From contig CAMVMF010000006.1 in NCBI GenBank assembly GCA_947168515.1, forward strand, positions 27,966-91,965: 64,000 nucleotides of DNA, given 5' to 3'. Below the pieces are notes generated by a model that had not been told where the DNA came from, did not search any database, and was given only the letters and a program-made list of their open reading frames with translations. Shown in pieces: positions 63,453-64,000 of the stretch (within the stretch, counting starts at the first letter, position 1; each line of letters starts with the position of its first letter). The position numbers and the translations under genes were made by a program. Source of the DNA: an uncultured Bacteroidales bacterium. Lineage in GTDB: Bacteria > Bacteroidota > Bacteroidia > Bacteroidales > P3.

Positions 63453-64000
63453 CTATGCAATTGTTGGGATAGGGATAAACCCAAGCCGACCGTTGTTACG
63501 AAGTTCCATCAACAACCGGCCCATCAGGTTCGGTCCCACATAGAAGTCGCCTTGCCGCTTCACGCCCCAAGTGTCGGCCCAACTCTTCCTGAACAAGCTC
63601 TGGTCTTCGACGATGTATTTGCCCTTGCTCCGTTCCAATGCCGACCTAAACTCCTCACTCTGCCCATACTTCAGCTGAAGGCATTGCTTCATCGCATCCA
63701 CGATAATCATTCCCCAATCGTTCCGTCGATGGGTCTTTTCGTAATGTTTAGCCATCATCTTCGGATTGGGTGCGGCATAGACCTTTTCTCGGACTTCTTT
63801 GTCCGTGAATTTCATCATCTGGAACAACTGCTCGACATTCTTGTACGTAACACCGTCATACTGTATCGGAGTAGGTGCGAAATTGCTGAAAACACCCCAT
63901 TCTTCCTTGACCTTACAAAATGGGATACATTCGGTCACCGGGTATGTCTCTATCGAATAGTATTCGGGATAATACTTCTCAATGAATGGTGCTACACTGT
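63453..64000 (-). CDS. NADAR-domain protein, 5' end beyond the window
   Basis: The frame is open to the window edge, with no ATG in the last 62 bases; the GTG at 63938 is only an internal option. The visible 182 residues start SVAPFIEKYYPEYYS, then the NADAR domain: EEWGVFSNFAPTPIQYDG, YKNVEQLFQMMKF, NPKMMAKHYEKT, and WADTWGVKRQGDFYVG near the end. NADAR proteins act on ADP-ribose or related N-glycosides and occur in NAD-linked anti-phage systems. The upstream part may be another domain. Confidence 0.85.
   Translation of the reverse strand, partial: SVAPFIEKYYPEYYSIETYPVTECIPFCKVKEEWGVFSNFAPTPIQYDGVTYKNVEQLFQMMKFTDKEVREKVYAAPNPKMMAKHYEKTHRRNDWGMIIVDAMKQCLQLKYGQSEEFRSALERSKGKYIVEDQSLFRKSWADTWGVKRQGDFYVGPNLMGRLLMELRNNGRLGFIPIPTIA

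Overview
The window looks like a chromosomal segment of a Bacteroidota bacterium, most likely order Bacteroidales from a gut-type habitat. The signs are repeated -7 elements of the form TAnnTTTG just upstream of genes, a type IX secretion sorting domain, a TonB-type outer-membrane barrel protein, a carboxypeptidase-regulatory/DUF5686-type protein, a GIN-domain protein and an EF-G2 paralogue. No rRNA, tRNA or CRISPR array was recognised. Roughly 1-41 kb is compact and moderately GC-rich; about 42-64 kb is visibly more AT-rich and holds defence-type and mobile genes.

1-41 kb, mostly core and envelope genes. On the minus strand: ettA (ABC-F), a recJ/YARHG-lipoprotein pair, and an operon EEP-family phosphatase - nth - BatA-domain protein - ABC ATPase - ABC permease. 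Then plus-strand aroE, a PlsC-like acyltransferase, prfA and a DUF1848 gene. A MerR regulator fused to a desulfoferrodoxin-like tail follows. A Panacea antitoxin-like / unknown / STAS-like trio sits behind an EF-G2 gene whose GTPase motif is altered. Next come a flippase, an ECF sigma / anti-sigma / GIN-barrel operon, dgkA and a DUF1963 gene. A cobalamin riboswitch precedes a secreted three-repeat T9SS protein. Further on are a DUF5714 lipoprotein, a barrel protein, a head-to-head junction of a truncated DUF5686 gene with a truncated AraC gene, a membrane protein / winged-helix / creD group, a lipoprotein and a TonB-type barrel protein.

41-42.1 kb is a graveyard: a frameshifted MGMT-family gene and an internally deleted RhuM gene mark the edge of the island.

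42.15-54.96 kb is one tightly packed minus-strand cluster of nine genes, in transcription order: C5-methyltransferase with a truncated GHKL-ATPase tail; C5-methyltransferase; a protein with an Hsp90/MORC-like GHKL ATPase at one end and a histidine-kinase-like end at the other; a REC receiver; a CHAT/caspase-like protease; two more C5-methyltransferases; a McrB-like AAA+ GTPase with a B3/EcoRII-N-like DNA-binding domain; and a McrC/LlaJI-type nuclease. The last four match the LlaJI restriction layout (M1, M2, R1, R2). The first five look like a second methylation unit tied to a phosphorelay and a protease. I know of no named system with this gene set, and it is the leading candidate for a new defence system.

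55.4-64 kb is a second unusual structure: three same-orientation copies of a recombination-site-like repeat. Each has an identical 22-bp core resembling the 3' end of a tRNA, with TGGCCAAA arm repeats about 85 bp on one side and, in two copies, about 100 bp on the other. They separate single-gene segments (AlbA_2/Schlafen-type ATPase, Fic protein, second AlbA_2 ATPase, then a NADAR protein running off the window). An IS630-family element interrupted by an IS30-family element sits in one segment. No recombinase gene is in the window.
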